Shown: positions 17,542 through 26,391 of the stretch, piece by piece
Numbering within the stretch: the first letter of the stretch is position 1
Layout of the letters: every line of letters begins with the position of its first letter
Source of the DNA: Streptomyces monashensis
GTDB lineage: Bacteria; Actinomycetota; Actinomycetes; Streptomycetales; Streptomycetaceae
Assembly (NCBI RefSeq): GCF_001866665.1
Contig: NZ_MLYO01000024.1
Location: 124,001-188,000 of the forward strand
Direction: 5' to 3'
Length of the DNA stretch: 64,000 nucleotides
The notes under the pieces: generated by a model
Seen by the model: only the letters and a program-made list of their open reading frames with translations
Told to the model about the DNA's origin: nothing
Database searches by the model: none
Translations under genes and position numbers: made by a program

Positions 17542-17859
17542 CGGTCCGGGAGAAGAGGAAGCAGCGGTCCGGGAGACGGAGCAGCGGTCCGCCGGGGCAA
17601 CGGCCGGGGCCGCCACCCCCCACAGGAGAGGCCCCGGCCGTCGCGCGGACGGGCCGCGCGCGGCCCGTACTTCCTACAGCGCCATGACTGCGTTTTCTGT
17701 CACACCCCGACCCCGCGCATGCTCACCCTGCGCACTCCCGCACCCGGTCACGAGTTAGTTGCATCGTCTACATAGTCGTCGACGGACATGGACGAGGACC
17801 GCTTTGACGCCGTAACGTGCCTTTCGCGCCGGACCGGAAACAGGCGTAAAGGGAGTCAC
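17542..17859. other. Intergenic region between the two sigma/partner pairs
   Basis: 318 bp without a gene. It starts with three copies of AGCGGTCCG (near 17541-17592), then a strong hairpin terminator (17600-17641) and a GC-rich stretch. The last 100 bp should hold the promoter of the second sigma gene. Confidence 0.6.
17600..17641 (+). terminator. Hairpin terminator after sigma pair 1
   Basis: ACGGCCGGGGCC (17600-17611) pairs perfectly with GGCCCCGGCCGT (17630-17641) across an 18-nt loop. Confidence 0.7.
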
Positions 17860-18522
17860 GTGCTGGGGGACGACGCGGAGCTGACCGCCGCGGTGCGTGC
17901 GGCACAGGACGGGGACGAGGCCGCATTTCGTACGGTGTACCGCGCCGTGCAACCGCGCCTGCTCGGTTACGTCCGCACGCTGGTCGGGGATCCGGACGCC
18001 GAGGACGTCGCGTCGGAGGCCTGGTTGCAGATCGCCCGCGACCTGGACCGGTTCAGCGGGGACGCCGACCGGTTCCGCGGCTGGGCCGCCCGGATCGCCC
18101 GCAACCGCGCCCTGGACCACATACGGATGCGCGGCCGGCGCCCCGCCATAGGCGGCGACGAGACGGAACTGACCGGCCGGGCCGCCGAGTCCGACACGGC
18201 CGGCGAGGCCATCGAGGCGCTGGCCACCGGCAGCACCCTCTCCCTCATCGCGCGGCTCCCGCAGGACCAGGCCGAGGCGGTCGTCCTGCGCGTGGTGGTC
18301 GGCCTGGACGCCAAGACCGCCGCCGAGACGCTCGGCAAACGCGCCGGTGCCGTACGCACCGCGGCGCACCGAGGCCTGAAGCGGCTCGCGGAGCTGCTCG
18401 GCCAGGATCCGGAATCCGCGGGCGCCCTCGACGCGCTCCCACCCCAGCGAGAACCGCGCCGCGGCGCGGTGTCGTCCGCAACTGTGACGCATACGCGTAC
18501 GCGGACGCAGAAGGACATGTGA
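17860..18522 (+). CDS. ECF-type RNA polymerase sigma factor (copy 2)
   Basis: About 220 aa. Region 2 reads GDEAAFRTVYRAVQPRLLGYVRTLVGDPDAEDVASEAWLQIARDLDRF and region 4 LSLIARLPQDQAEAVVLRVVVGLDAKTAAETLGKRAGAVRTAAHRGLKRLAELLG, clearly paralogous to the sigma at 15994. GTG 17860 was chosen for its SD (AAAGGGAG). The C-terminal 40 residues are polar and differ from copy 1. The stop overlaps the next gene (TGATG), so the two are coupled. Confidence 0.9.
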   Translation: MLGDDAELTAAVRAAQDGDEAAFRTVYRAVQPRLLGYVRTLVGDPDAEDVASEAWLQIARDLDRFSGDADRFRGWAARIARNRALDHIRMRGRRPAIGGDETELTGRAAESDTAGEAIEALATGSTLSLIARLPQDQAEAVVLRVVVGLDAKTAAETLGKRAGAVRTAAHRGLKRLAELLGQDPESAGALDALPPQREPRRGAVSSATVTHTRTRTQKDM

Positions 18523-19625
18523 TGGCCGACGAGCACGACAAGTGGCTGAACCGTGAGACGGCGGAACGTCTGCTGCGCGGTGAGTCGCTGGAAGCCGTCG
18601 ACGCTCGCGCACGTGACCAGGCCGAACGCCTTTCCCGGGCGCTCGGCGCGCTGTCCGCGCAGGGGACTGCCGCCACCGGTGAACTCCCCGGCGAACAGGC
18701 CGCCCTGGCCGCGTTCCGCAAGGCCCGCGAGGCCGCCGAGGCCGAGCGGACCGCCGCCGCCCTCGCCGAGGGCGCCGTCGGCGAGCGCTCCGGCGAATCC
18801 GCCCCGCCCTCCGACGCCGGTCTGATCCGCATCGGCGCCCGGGTCCGCCCGTCCTCCGCGGCCCGTACCGGAATCCCGGGCGGCCGTCCCCGTCGCCCCC
18901 GCTGGGCCCGCCCGGTGCGTCTGGCGCTCGCCGCGGGAGTGAGCGCGGGCATGCTCGGCGGCGTCGCCATGGCCGTCGGGAGCGGGGTGCTGCCCACGTT
19001 CGGGACCGAGCGGCCCGCCCCCGCCACCTCCGTCTCGGCCGACCAGAGCTCCGCCTCACCGCTCGCCTCGGTCCCGCCGTCCGCCCCCGTGAGCCCCGGC
19101 CCGGGCGTGCCGAGCGGCGCGGGCACGAGCCCGGGTGCCACCCCGGGCGCGAGCACCGGACCGGGCCCCGGCGCGAGTCCGGGCGCCCCGAGCGGGGCTC
19201 CGGGCGGCAGCTGGCAGGGCTTCGCCGGGGTCTGCCGGGCCATCCGCGACGGCAAGGCGCCCGACTCCGGCCGGATGCGCACGCTGGAGGACCTGGCGGG
19301 CGGGTCCTCGCGCGTAGACAGCTTCTGCAAGGTGGTCCTGGACGCCGTCGACTCCGCGGCCGGCGGCGCTCTCGGCGGCAACGGCGACGACCCGGGAAAG
19401 CACCTGGGCAAGGACAAGGGCAAGGGCCAGGGGAACGGCGACGGCCAGGGCAAGGGCGGCGACGGCCAGGGGCAGGGTGACGGCGGCGGTCACCCGGGAG
19501 GCGGCGACCGCTCCGGTCACGGCGGCGGTCACGGCCAGGGCGGCAACGGCAGCGGCGGCAGCGGCGGCGGTGACCAGGGCAGCGGCGGCGGGTCCCAGGG
19601 CGACGCCGCACCGTCAAGCTCCTGA
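18522..19625 (+). CDS. Membrane protein paired with ECF sigma, Gly-rich extracellular tail, copy 2
   Basis: About 367 aa. The N-terminal cytoplasmic part is helical and charged (WLNRETAERLLRGE, GEQAALAAFRKAREAAEAE), then one membrane segment (about 132-155, VRLALAAGVSAGMLGGVAMAVG). Outside are a Pro/Ser/Gly linker, a small domain with two cysteines (FAGVCRAIRDGK, DSFCKVVLDAV) shared in pattern with copy 1, and a tail of Gly-Asp-Gly/Lys-Gly repeats (from about residue 285) ending at 19625. The Cys-pair domain and the N-terminal helix are what the two copies share. Probably a sigma regulator facing the wall; not proven. Confidence 0.6.
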   Translation: MADEHDKWLNRETAERLLRGESLEAVDARARDQAERLSRALGALSAQGTAATGELPGEQAALAAFRKAREAAEAERTAAALAEGAVGERSGESAPPSDAGLIRIGARVRPSSAARTGIPGGRPRRPRWARPVRLALAAGVSAGMLGGVAMAVGSGVLPTFGTERPAPATSVSADQSSASPLASVPPSAPVSPGPGVPSGAGTSPGATPGASTGPGPGASPGAPSGAPGGSWQGFAGVCRAIRDGKAPDSGRMRTLEDLAGGSSRVDSFCKVVLDAVDSAAGGALGGNGDDPGKHLGKDKGKGQGNGDGQGKGGDGQGQGDGGGHPGGGDRSGHGGGHGQGGNGSGGSGGGDQGSGGGSQGDAAPSSS

Positions 19626-19838
19626 CCTGCGGTTTTGTGATCGGCGAAATTTTTTCGGCGCGGGGTGTGACGTTTCCGGAGCCCACGACGCAGTACAGAG
19701 TGAGCCGACTGGTCATCGGCCGTCGCACTGAGCCGGGGTTCCCCCCGTACCCACGGCTCGTGCCCTCGGCGCGGGCGGGACACGTTCCCCCGGTCCCGCC
19801 CGCGCCCTATCTCCCTCGCACCGTCACCGGCGGATCCC

Positions 19839-20678
19839 TCACCAGTGGACGACGACCGTGTCGCCCACCCGCACCTGCGCGAACAGCTGCTGGATCGCCG
19901 TCTCGTCGCGGACGTTCACGCAGCCGTGCGAGCCGCCCGCGTAACCGCGCGCCGCGAAGTCGTAGGAGTAGTGCACCGCCTGCCCGCCGCTGAAGAACAT
20001 CGCGTACGGCATCGGCGAGTGGTAGAGCGTGGAGACCCAGGTCCGCGCCTTCCAGTAGACGTGGAAGACGCCCTCGCGGGTGGGTGAGTACTGCGCCCCG
20101 AAGCGCACCGACATGGCCGACACCGTCCGCCCGTCGACCATCCAGCGCAGGGTCCGCGTGGTCTTGTCGATGCACAGCACGCGCCCGGTCAGGCAGCGCG
20201 GGTCGGGCGGGCCGGCCGGCTGGCCGCCCATCAGGTACAGCTCCCACTGGCCGGGCGGGTGCGTCATCGCCACCAGCCGCTGCCAGGTGACGGTGTCCGT
20301 CCGCCCGGTCCGGGGCAGCCCGCGCCTGCCCTGGAACCCCTCGACGGCGTGCTCGGTCAGATCGTCGTAGGACCCCGTCGGCCCGTCGAACAGCCAGTCC
20401 AGCTGGCGCAGCCGGGCCTGGAGTTCCCGCACGCCGGGCCCGCTGTCGCCCGGTGACCACAGCGCCGGGGACGCCGGTACGACGCTCGGGGCCGGGACCG
20501 TCCGGGCGGTGCGGGGAGTGCCGCCCGACGGCGGCCCGACGCGCACCGGCGGGACGGGTTTGCCGTCGGCGCCGGCCATCGGCTGCACGGTGCAGCCGAC
20601 GAGGGCGGTGAGGGCGGCGAGAGCGGCGGAGGAGATGCGGACGGCGGCGAGCGGGCCCCTGGTGCCCCTGATCCTCAT
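19839..20678 (-). CDS. L,D-transpeptidase lipoprotein with peptidoglycan-binding domain
   Basis: About 279 aa. A lipoprotein signal (ALTALVGC lipobox) is followed by a PG_binding_1 domain ([25 protein letters not shown]...[15 protein letters not shown]) and a YkuD catalytic domain ending in SHGCVNVRD, where His and Cys are catalytic. It should make 3-3 cross-links in peptidoglycan or attach proteins. ATG 20678 gives the signal peptide; longer in-frame extensions upstream run antisense to the mutase gene and are not credible. Divergent from the mutase gene. Confidence 0.9.
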   Translation of the reverse strand: MRIRGTRGPLAAVRISSAALAALTALVGCTVQPMAGADGKPVPPVRVGPPSGGTPRTARTVPAPSVVPASPALWSPGDSGPGVRELQARLRQLDWLFDGPTGSYDDLTEHAVEGFQGRRGLPRTGRTDTVTWQRLVAMTHPPGQWELYLMGGQPAGPPDPRCLTGRVLCIDKTTRTLRWMVDGRTVSAMSVRFGAQYSPTREGVFHVYWKARTWVSTLYHSPMPYAMFFSGGQAVHYSYDFAARGYAGGSHGCVNVRDETAIQQLFAQVRVGDTVVVHW

Positions 20679-20762
20679 GCCGGGGATGTTTCCCCGCGTG
20701 ACCGCCGCCGAACTACGGGGCATGGTGAGAGGGGACGAGAGGTACGGCGGGCGGAGGCGTTC

Positions 20763-22358
20763 ATGGCAGGTGAGCCGGAGGCACGCGAGTCGGAGTCGGG
20801 ACTGCCTATCGCGCCGGTCTACGGACCGGCCGACCTCACCGGCTGGGACCCGGCGCGGCAGCTCGGCGAACCGGGCGGGTACCCGTTCACGCGCGGGGTC
20901 TACCCGACCATGTACACCGGCCGCCCCTGGACGATGCGCCAGTACGCCGGCTTCGGCACGGCCGCCGAGTCCAACGCCCGCTACCGGCAGCTGATCGCGC
21001 ACGGCACCACCGGCCTGTCCGTCGCCTTCGACCTGCCCACCCAGATGGGCCACGACTCCGACGCGCCCCTCGCGCACGGCGAGGTGGGCAAGGTCGGCGT
21101 GGCCGTCGACTCGGTCGAGGACATGCGGGTGCTGTTCGACGGCATCCCGCTGGACCAGGTCTCCACGTCGATGACGATCAACGCCCCGGCGGCCCTGCTG
21201 CTGCTCCTGTACCAGCTGGTGGCGGAGGAGCAGGGCGTCCCGGCGGACCGGCTGACCGGCACGGTCCAGAACGACGTGCTGAAGGAGTACATCGCGCGCG
21301 GGACGTACATCTTCCCGCCGAAGCCGTCCCTGCGGCTGACGGCGGACATCTTCAAGTACTGCGCCGCCGAGATCCCCCGGTGGAACACGATCTCGATCTC
21401 CGGCTACCACATGGCCGAGGCGGGCGCCTCGCCCGTGCAGGAGATCGCGTTCACGCTCGCCGACGGCATCGAGTACGTCCGTACGGCGGTGGCGGCGGGT
21501 ATGGACGTGGACGCGTTCGCGCCCCGGCTGTCGTTCTTCTTCGTGGCCCGTACGACGCTGCTGGAGGAGATCGCCAAGTTCCGTGCGGCGCGCAGGATCT
21601 GGGCGCGGGTGATGAGGGACGAGTTCGGCGCGCGCGACCCCAGGTCGCTGATGCTGCGCTTCCACACCCAGACCGCCGGGGTCCAGCTGACCGCGCAGCA
21701 GCCGGAGGTGAACCTCGTCCGGGTCGCCGTCCAGGCCCTCGGCGCGGTGCTCGGCGGGACCCAGTCGCTGCACACCAACTCCTTCGACGAGGCGATCGCG
21801 CTGCCGACGGACAAGAGCGCACGGCTGGCGCTGCGCACCCAGCAGGTGCTGGCGTACGAGACGGACGTGACGGCGACGGTGGATCCGTTCGCCGGGTCGT
21901 ACGCGGTGGAGCGGATGACGGACGACGTCGAGGCGGCGGCCGTCGACCTGATGCGCCGGGTGGAGGACCTGGGCGGGGCGGTGGCCGCCATCGAGCAGGG
22001 CTTCCAGAAGGCCGAGATCGAGCGGAACGCGTACCGCATCGCCCAGGAGACCGACTCCGGCGAGCGGGTCGTCGTGGGCGTCAACCGCTTCCGCCTCGAC
22101 GAGGAGGAGCCGTACGCGCCGCTGCGGGTGGACCCGGCGATCGAGGCCCGGCAGGCGGAGCGGCTGGAGCGGCTGCGGACGCGGCGCGACCGGGGGGCGG
22201 TGGACTCGGCGCTGGCCGCGCTGAAGAAGGCGGCCGGGGGCGAGGACAACGTGCTGTATCCCATGCGGGAGGCGCTGCGGGCCCGGGCGACGGTCGGGGA
22301 GGTGTGCGACGCGCTGCGGGAGGTGTGGGGGAGGTACGAGCCGTCGGAGGTGCTCTGA
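20763..22358 (+). CDS. Methylmalonyl-CoA mutase catalytic subunit without B12 domain
   Basis: A 531-aa protein covering only the (beta/alpha)8 substrate domain; the C-terminal cobalamin-binding domain (DxHxxG) is absent, as in split acyl-CoA mutases. Two specificity residues are of the methylmalonyl type: Tyr61 in RQYAGFG and Arg179 in YIARGTY, 118 residues apart as are Tyr89 and Arg207 of the P. shermanii enzyme; isobutyryl-CoA mutases have Phe and Gln. It must pair with a small B12 subunit encoded elsewhere. Likely role: succinyl-CoA/methylmalonyl-CoA interconversion for polyketide precursors. No partner gene is nearby. Confidence 0.85.
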   Translation: MAGEPEARESESGLPIAPVYGPADLTGWDPARQLGEPGGYPFTRGVYPTMYTGRPWTMRQYAGFGTAAESNARYRQLIAHGTTGLSVAFDLPTQMGHDSDAPLAHGEVGKVGVAVDSVEDMRVLFDGIPLDQVSTSMTINAPAALLLLLYQLVAEEQGVPADRLTGTVQNDVLKEYIARGTYIFPPKPSLRLTADIFKYCAAEIPRWNTISISGYHMAEAGASPVQEIAFTLADGIEYVRTAVAAGMDVDAFAPRLSFFFVARTTLLEEIAKFRAARRIWARVMRDEFGARDPRSLMLRFHTQTAGVQLTAQQPEVNLVRVAVQALGAVLGGTQSLHTNSFDEAIALPTDKSARLALRTQQVLAYETDVTATVDPFAGSYAVERMTDDVEAAAVDLMRRVEDLGGAVAAIEQGFQKAEIERNAYRIAQETDSGERVVVGVNRFRLDEEEPYAPLRVDPAIEARQAERLERLRTRRDRGAVDSALAALKKAAGGEDNVLYPMREALRARATVGEVCDALREVWGRYEPSEVL

Positions 22359-22448
22359 GCTGGGCGGATACTCCGTTTGGGTGATCATGGGCGGATGCGG
22401 CCCGGTGCCGGTTACGCTCATGAAGAGTGTTCCTGAAAGGAGGGTGCC

Positions 22449-23030
22449 GTGGCTGTGATGCTGCATGAGTCGTCGCTTGCCGATGCCGCCGACAGGCTCT
22501 GGGAGGAACTGCCCGGGCACCGGGTCGAGATCCTCAACGGGAGCATCGTCGTGACACCGCCGCCGGACGGGCCGCATCAAATGACACTCTCTTGGTTGAT
22601 CGTGGCGTGCCACCAGGCGGGAGACCGGCAGGCAGGGCTCAGAACCGTGGCGGGCATCGGCCTGTGGTTGCCGACGGGGCCGTATGACTACGCCGTACCC
22701 GACTTGGCGATCGTGGACGACGACTTCCACGATGCGCTTGTCGAGAAGAACTGCTATGCGCCTCATGTCTTCCGCCTGGTCCTGGAAGTGACCTCCTCCA
22801 ACTGGACCAATGACACGGCCACCAAGGTCGATGTCTATGCGCGCGCCAGTGTCCCGGTGTACCTCATCGCCGATCGCCGGCACGATGAAGTCCTGCTCTA
22901 CACGGACCCCGTCGACGGCAAATACTCCGACCCCGCCCGCTACAAGCGCGGCCAGACCGTCCCCCTCCCCGAATCCGTCGGCGTCACCCTCGACCTCTCC
23001 GTCGACACCCTCCTCGACGGCGACGACTGA
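22449..23030 (+). CDS. Uma2 family (DUF820) endonuclease-like protein
   Basis: A 193-aa protein with the PD-(D/E)xK-type Uma2 core: VPDLAIVDDDF, LVLEVTSSNWTNDTATKVDVYARASVPVYLIADR. The GTG at 22449 follows GGAGGGTGCC. Function of these multicopy proteins is unknown; a nuclease activity is only predicted. The base composition is somewhat less GC at third positions than its neighbours, which may mean more recent gain. Confidence 0.82.
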   Translation: MAVMLHESSLADAADRLWEELPGHRVEILNGSIVVTPPPDGPHQMTLSWLIVACHQAGDRQAGLRTVAGIGLWLPTGPYDYAVPDLAIVDDDFHDALVEKNCYAPHVFRLVLEVTSSNWTNDTATKVDVYARASVPVYLIADRRHDEVLLYTDPVDGKYSDPARYKRGQTVPLPESVGVTLDLSVDTLLDGDD

Positions 23031-23042
23031 CCACCAGGCGGG

Positions 23043-24416
23043 TCAGATGCCGAGCTTGGCCAGGTAGGCCCCGGCCCCGTCCGAGGAGTCACCCGCCCAG
23101 CCCACATAGCCGTCCGGGCGGACCAGGAAGACACCCGGGCCGTACGACTCCGGGGCCGCCGGGAGTGAGCGCACCCCGGGGACCGGGGAGCCGGGAGCGC
23201 CCAGCAGCGTCCAGTGCGGCCCTCGGAACGCGTCGAAGAGGCGTACGCCGTCCACCGTGCCGTCGGGCGCGCGGTCGCCGGCCCGCACCCCGGCCGGGTT
23301 CGCGCGGGTCTCCTCCGTGAGGCTCGACTCCCGGTAGCCCAGGTCGAGTTGGACCGTCGCGGAGCCTCGGCGCACCTCGCCCCGGTGCACCCCGGTGGAC
23401 AGGTCCAGCATGGCCGCCGCGTTCGCCCGGCGCTCCTCCTCGTAGGTGTCGAGCAGGGTGTCCGGCGCTCCGGCCCGCAGCACCGCGCCCAGCTTCCAGC
23501 CCAGGTTGTAGGCGTCCTGGACGCTGGTGTTCAGGCCCTGGCCGCCCGCCGGGGAGTGGACGTGGGCCGCGTCGCCCGCGAGCAGGACCCGGCCCACCCG
23601 GAAGCGGTCCGCCAGGGCCGCGCGCGGGCGGAAGTCGGAGGCCCAGCGCAGCGCCGTCACGTCGGCGCGGTTCAGGTGCGTGTACGCGGCGACCAGCGTG
23701 CGGATGCCGTCCAGGGACAGGTCGGGGGCCGTGCCCTCGGGGAGGCGGGCCTGGAGCTGGAAGTCGTCCGTGCCGGCCAGCGGGCACAGGCCCACGACCG
23801 TGCCGTCGTCCTTCGGGAAGGTGTGCCAGTACCCGCGGTCCAGGCCCCGCACCCGGACGTCCGCCACCATGAACGGCGCCGGGTCCACGCTCTCGCCGGC
23901 CATGCCGACCCCCAGCGCCCGCCGGATCGCCGAGCGTCCGCCGTCGGCCGCGACGACGTACCGCGCGCGCAGTGCCGTACCGTCGGCGAACTCCACGGCC
24001 GCCCCGTCCGCGTCCTGCCCGGCGCCCGTCACCTCGCACCCGAAGGCGACCCGGCCGCCCAGCTCCAGCAGCCGCGCGTACAGCACCTCCTGCGTGCGCC
24101 ACTGCGCGACCATCAGCGGCTCGGTGTACGGCGCGCCGTCGTCCGCCGCGACCGTGTCGAACATCGGCTCTGCGCCGACGCGCTCGCCGTCCTTCCAGAT
24201 CATCCGGTCCGGGTACGGACCGCCCGCCGCGCGGATCGCGGCCAGTACGCCCAGGTCGTCGAAGACCTCCTGGGTACGGGGCTGGATCCCCTTGCCGCGC
24301 GAGCCGGGGAACAGGCCTGCGGCCCGCTCCAGCACGAGCGCCTCCACTCCGCGCCGGGCCAGGTCGATGCCGAGGGCGAGACCGGTCGGACCCGCGCCCA
24401 CGATCAGAACGTCCAT
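23043..24416 (-). CDS. FAD-dependent aromatic monooxygenase (PheA/TfdB, TetX/Rox-like)
   Basis: About 457 aa. Class A flavoprotein hydroxylase signatures: GxGxxG in VGAGPTGLALGIDLARRG (6-23), the DG motif in AADGGRSAIRRALG and the GD motif in VLLAGDAAHVHSPAGGQG. These enzymes use NAD(P)H and O2 to hydroxylate aromatic substrates; relatives inactivate rifampicin or tetracyclines, others act in polyketide tailoring. The C-terminal thioredoxin-like domain is present (FRGPHWTLLG...VRPDGYVGW). An SD (GAGGAG) precedes the ATG. It is divergent from a TetR gene, with two operators between them. Confidence 0.88.
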   Translation of the reverse strand: MDVLIVGAGPTGLALGIDLARRGVEALVLERAAGLFPGSRGKGIQPRTQEVFDDLGVLAAIRAAGGPYPDRMIWKDGERVGAEPMFDTVAADDGAPYTEPLMVAQWRTQEVLYARLLELGGRVAFGCEVTGAGQDADGAAVEFADGTALRARYVVAADGGRSAIRRALGVGMAGESVDPAPFMVADVRVRGLDRGYWHTFPKDDGTVVGLCPLAGTDDFQLQARLPEGTAPDLSLDGIRTLVAAYTHLNRADVTALRWASDFRPRAALADRFRVGRVLLAGDAAHVHSPAGGQGLNTSVQDAYNLGWKLGAVLRAGAPDTLLDTYEEERRANAAAMLDLSTGVHRGEVRRGSATVQLDLGYRESSLTEETRANPAGVRAGDRAPDGTVDGVRLFDAFRGPHWTLLGAPGSPVPGVRSLPAAPESYGPGVFLVRPDGYVGWAGDSSDGAGAYLAKLGI

Positions 24417-24431
24417 CGCGATACTCCTCTC

Positions 24432-24446
24432 CTTAACGTCGTTAAG
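24432..24446. promoter_or_regulatory. TetR operator O1
   Basis: CTTAACG-T-CGTTAAG is a perfect palindrome with 7-bp arms just upstream of the monooxygenase SD. It is repeated 37 bp away (24469-24483), which marks both as binding sites of the divergent TetR protein. Confidence 0.8.
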
Positions 24447-24468
24447 TGCCGTCGCCCGGAAGCGTGCC

Positions 24469-24483
24469 CTTAACGCTGTTAAG
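24469..24483. promoter_or_regulatory. TetR operator O2
   Basis: CTTAACG-C-TGTTAAG is a copy of O1 with one arm mismatch. It overlaps TAAGCT (24480-24485), the likely -10 of the tetR gene whose GTG follows 7 nt later, so autorepression is expected. Confidence 0.8.
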
Positions 24484-24492
24484 CTGTCAAGT

Positions 24493-25152
24493 GTGAGCCC
24501 CGAGAAACGCGCCCCCCGCGCCCCCCTGGACCGCCGTCGCGTCGCCGACACCGCGCTGCGGCTGCTGAACGAGGCGGGACTGGACGGCCTGACCCTGCGC
24601 GCCATCGCCGCCGAGCTGGACGTCAAGGCGCCCGCCCTGTACTGGCACTTCAAGGACAAGCAGGCGCTGCTGGACGAGATGGCGACGGAGATGTACCGGC
24701 GGATGGCCGCCGCCGCGCCGCCCGATCCGGACGACGGCTGGCAGGAGCGGCTGCTGAAGACGGGCCGGGGGCTGCGCGCCGCGCTGCTCGGTTACCGCGA
24801 CGGCGCCAAGGTCTACAGCGGCTCACGCTTCACGGGCACCGAGCACGCCCCCGCCCTGGAGGCGAACCTGCGGCTGCTGACGGACGCCGGGTTCACCCTC
24901 GCCCAGGCGGTCGACGCGGGCCGGACGACGAACGCGTACACGATCGGCTTCGTCACCGAGGAACAGGGCGTACGGCCCCTGCCGGGCGAGCGCCGGGAGG
25001 GGTACGACGTCGCGGAACGGGCCCGCCGGCTCGCGGACTTCCCGCTCGCGGCGGCGGCCGGCGGGCTGCTCTTCGACGACTACGACCGCCAGTTCGAGGA
25101 AGGACTGGCGGTCGTCGTCGCGGGGATCGGAGCGCGGTACGGAATCGGCTGA
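24493..25152 (+). CDS. TetR family repressor of the divergent monooxygenase
   Basis: A 219-aa regulator. The N-terminal HTH (LDRRRVADTALRLLNEAGLDGLTLRAIAAELDVKAPALYWHFKDKQALLDEMATEM in outline) and the rest resemble the classical tetracycline repressor TetR class more than AcrR-type regulators. GTG 24493 is 7 nt after a TAnnnT box, so the mRNA is probably leaderless. It is divergent from the FAD monooxygenase, and two palindromes in the 76-bp gap are the obvious operators. The inducer is probably the monooxygenase substrate. Confidence 0.88.
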   Translation: MSPEKRAPRAPLDRRRVADTALRLLNEAGLDGLTLRAIAAELDVKAPALYWHFKDKQALLDEMATEMYRRMAAAAPPDPDDGWQERLLKTGRGLRAALLGYRDGAKVYSGSRFTGTEHAPALEANLRLLTDAGFTLAQAVDAGRTTNAYTIGFVTEEQGVRPLPGERREGYDVAERARRLADFPLAAAAGGLLFDDYDRQFEEGLAVVVAGIGARYGIG

Positions 25153-25160
25153 CCCGGGGT

Positions 25161-26306
25161 TCAGCCCGCCGGTGTCCGCGCCGTCTTGAGGGCCCGCTTC
25201 AGCCGGGGCCCGAAGGGCCTCTCCACGAACCGGTGGATCAGCCAGGCCAGCGCCAGCATGCCCAGCACCGTCACCACGAGTGTCGGCCACGGGCCGAGGC
25301 CCAGACCCCGGTGCAGCACCCGGATGACGAACCAGCCCAGGTGCTCGTGGACCAGGTAGAACGGGTACGTCAGCGCGCCCGCCGTCACCAGCCAGCGCCA
25401 CCTGGCCCAGCTCGCCCAGCCGAGCGCCACGACGGCGACGGCCGCGAACGCGACGGTGACGATCAGGATGACGACGTACGGATCGCGGTGCGGGTGGTGG
25501 CCCCACAGGCCGGTGGTGGCCTCCCGCTGGGCGAGCAGCCAGGACATCGCGACGATGCCCCACGAGAGCAGGTCGCTGCCGAAGCGGTGGATCAGGTACA
25601 GCGCCAGGCCGCCGATGAAGAAGGGGGCGTACTCGGGCATGACCACCTGGTTCAGCAGCTCGTTCCCGGAGCTGTGGCTCAGCACCGCCGCCAGCGTCCA
25701 CACGCAGGCGAACAGCACCACCCGGCGCCGGGTCACCCCGCGCACCACGACGAGCAGCGCGAACAGCACGTAGAAGCGCAGCTCGACCCAGAGCGTCCAG
25801 CACACGCCGAGGACCCGCTTCGCCCCCATCGGCTGCTGGAGCATCGTCAGGTTGACCAGGAACTCGTCCGGCCGGACCGCGTGGACGACGACGGGCATGG
25901 CGAGGGAGGCCCCGGTGATCAGGAACAGGGCCACCCAGTAGGCCGGGTACAGGCGCGAGACGCGGGAGCGGAAGAAGTCCCCGAGCGTGCGGCCCCAACT
26001 GCTCATGCAGATCACGAAGCCGCTGATGACGAAGAAGAGCTCGACCCCGAAGTTGCCGTAGACGGCGGCCCGGGACAGGGTCGGGAAGAGGTGCGCCGGG
26101 CTGCCGTGCCAGGACGCGGAGACCGTGCCGCCGCGTCCGGTGTAGTGGTACAGGCAGACCATCAGCGCGGCCACGAGCCGCAGACCGTCCAGGGCCAAGA
26201 GGCGGCTCGTGCGCCCGCCACCGGCGGTGGGCGGGGCGCCGGCCGGGCGGGGTATCGGCGGGCCGGGCGCGGCGGCGAGGCCGGGGGGTGGCGGTGACGC
26301 TGCCAT
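25161..26306 (-). CDS. Acyltransferase 3 family membrane protein
   Basis: A 381-aa protein with about ten membrane helices. The family start is clear (RTSRLLALDGLRLVAALMVCLYHYTG, with the conserved His of the active site), as are FFVISGFVICMS and YPFYLVHEHLGW. Such enzymes O-acylate sugars of surface polysaccharides, peptidoglycan or small molecules using acyl-CoA inside the cell. It lies 85 bp downstream of the sialyltransferase-like gene on the same strand, so it may modify the polymer made by this cluster. Confidence 0.87.
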   Translation of the reverse strand: MAASPPPPGLAAAPGPPIPRPAGAPPTAGGGRTSRLLALDGLRLVAALMVCLYHYTGRGGTVSASWHGSPAHLFPTLSRAAVYGNFGVELFFVISGFVICMSSWGRTLGDFFRSRVSRLYPAYWVALFLITGASLAMPVVVHAVRPDEFLVNLTMLQQPMGAKRVLGVCWTLWVELRFYVLFALLVVVRGVTRRRVVLFACVWTLAAVLSHSSGNELLNQVVMPEYAPFFIGGLALYLIHRFGSDLLSWGIVAMSWLLAQREATTGLWGHHPHRDPYVVILIVTVAFAAVAVVALGWASWARWRWLVTAGALTYPFYLVHEHLGWFVIRVLHRGLGLGPWPTLVVTVLGMLALAWLIHRFVERPFGPRLKRALKTARTPAG

Positions 26307-26391
26307 GGAGGTCGAGTCCTTCCTGGATGGTCTTCAGGGTTGTGCCGTCGCCGGGCCCGGCCGCTCGCGCGCCCCTGCCCCGCGGCCCGGT

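Noticed and set aside
19380..19620. A repeat array (Gly-Asp-Gly, Lys-Gly units) that looks like tandem DNA repeats
   Set aside because: It is in-frame coding sequence for the extracellular tail of the sigma partner protein, and the unit lengths are irregular.
15885..19676. Shared 13-mer TGTGACGTTTCCG before sigma 1 (about 15886-15898) and after pair 2 (about 19664-19676) as a sigma-specific promoter
   Set aside because: The second copy has no plus-strand gene at a suitable distance, and no -10 element is shared, so chance or loose AfsQ1-box similarity is as likely.
23043..25152. A secondary-metabolite gene cluster around the FAD monooxygenase
   Set aside because: No PKS, NRPS, terpene or other core synthase is found within the neighbouring 20 kb; the pair stands alone.
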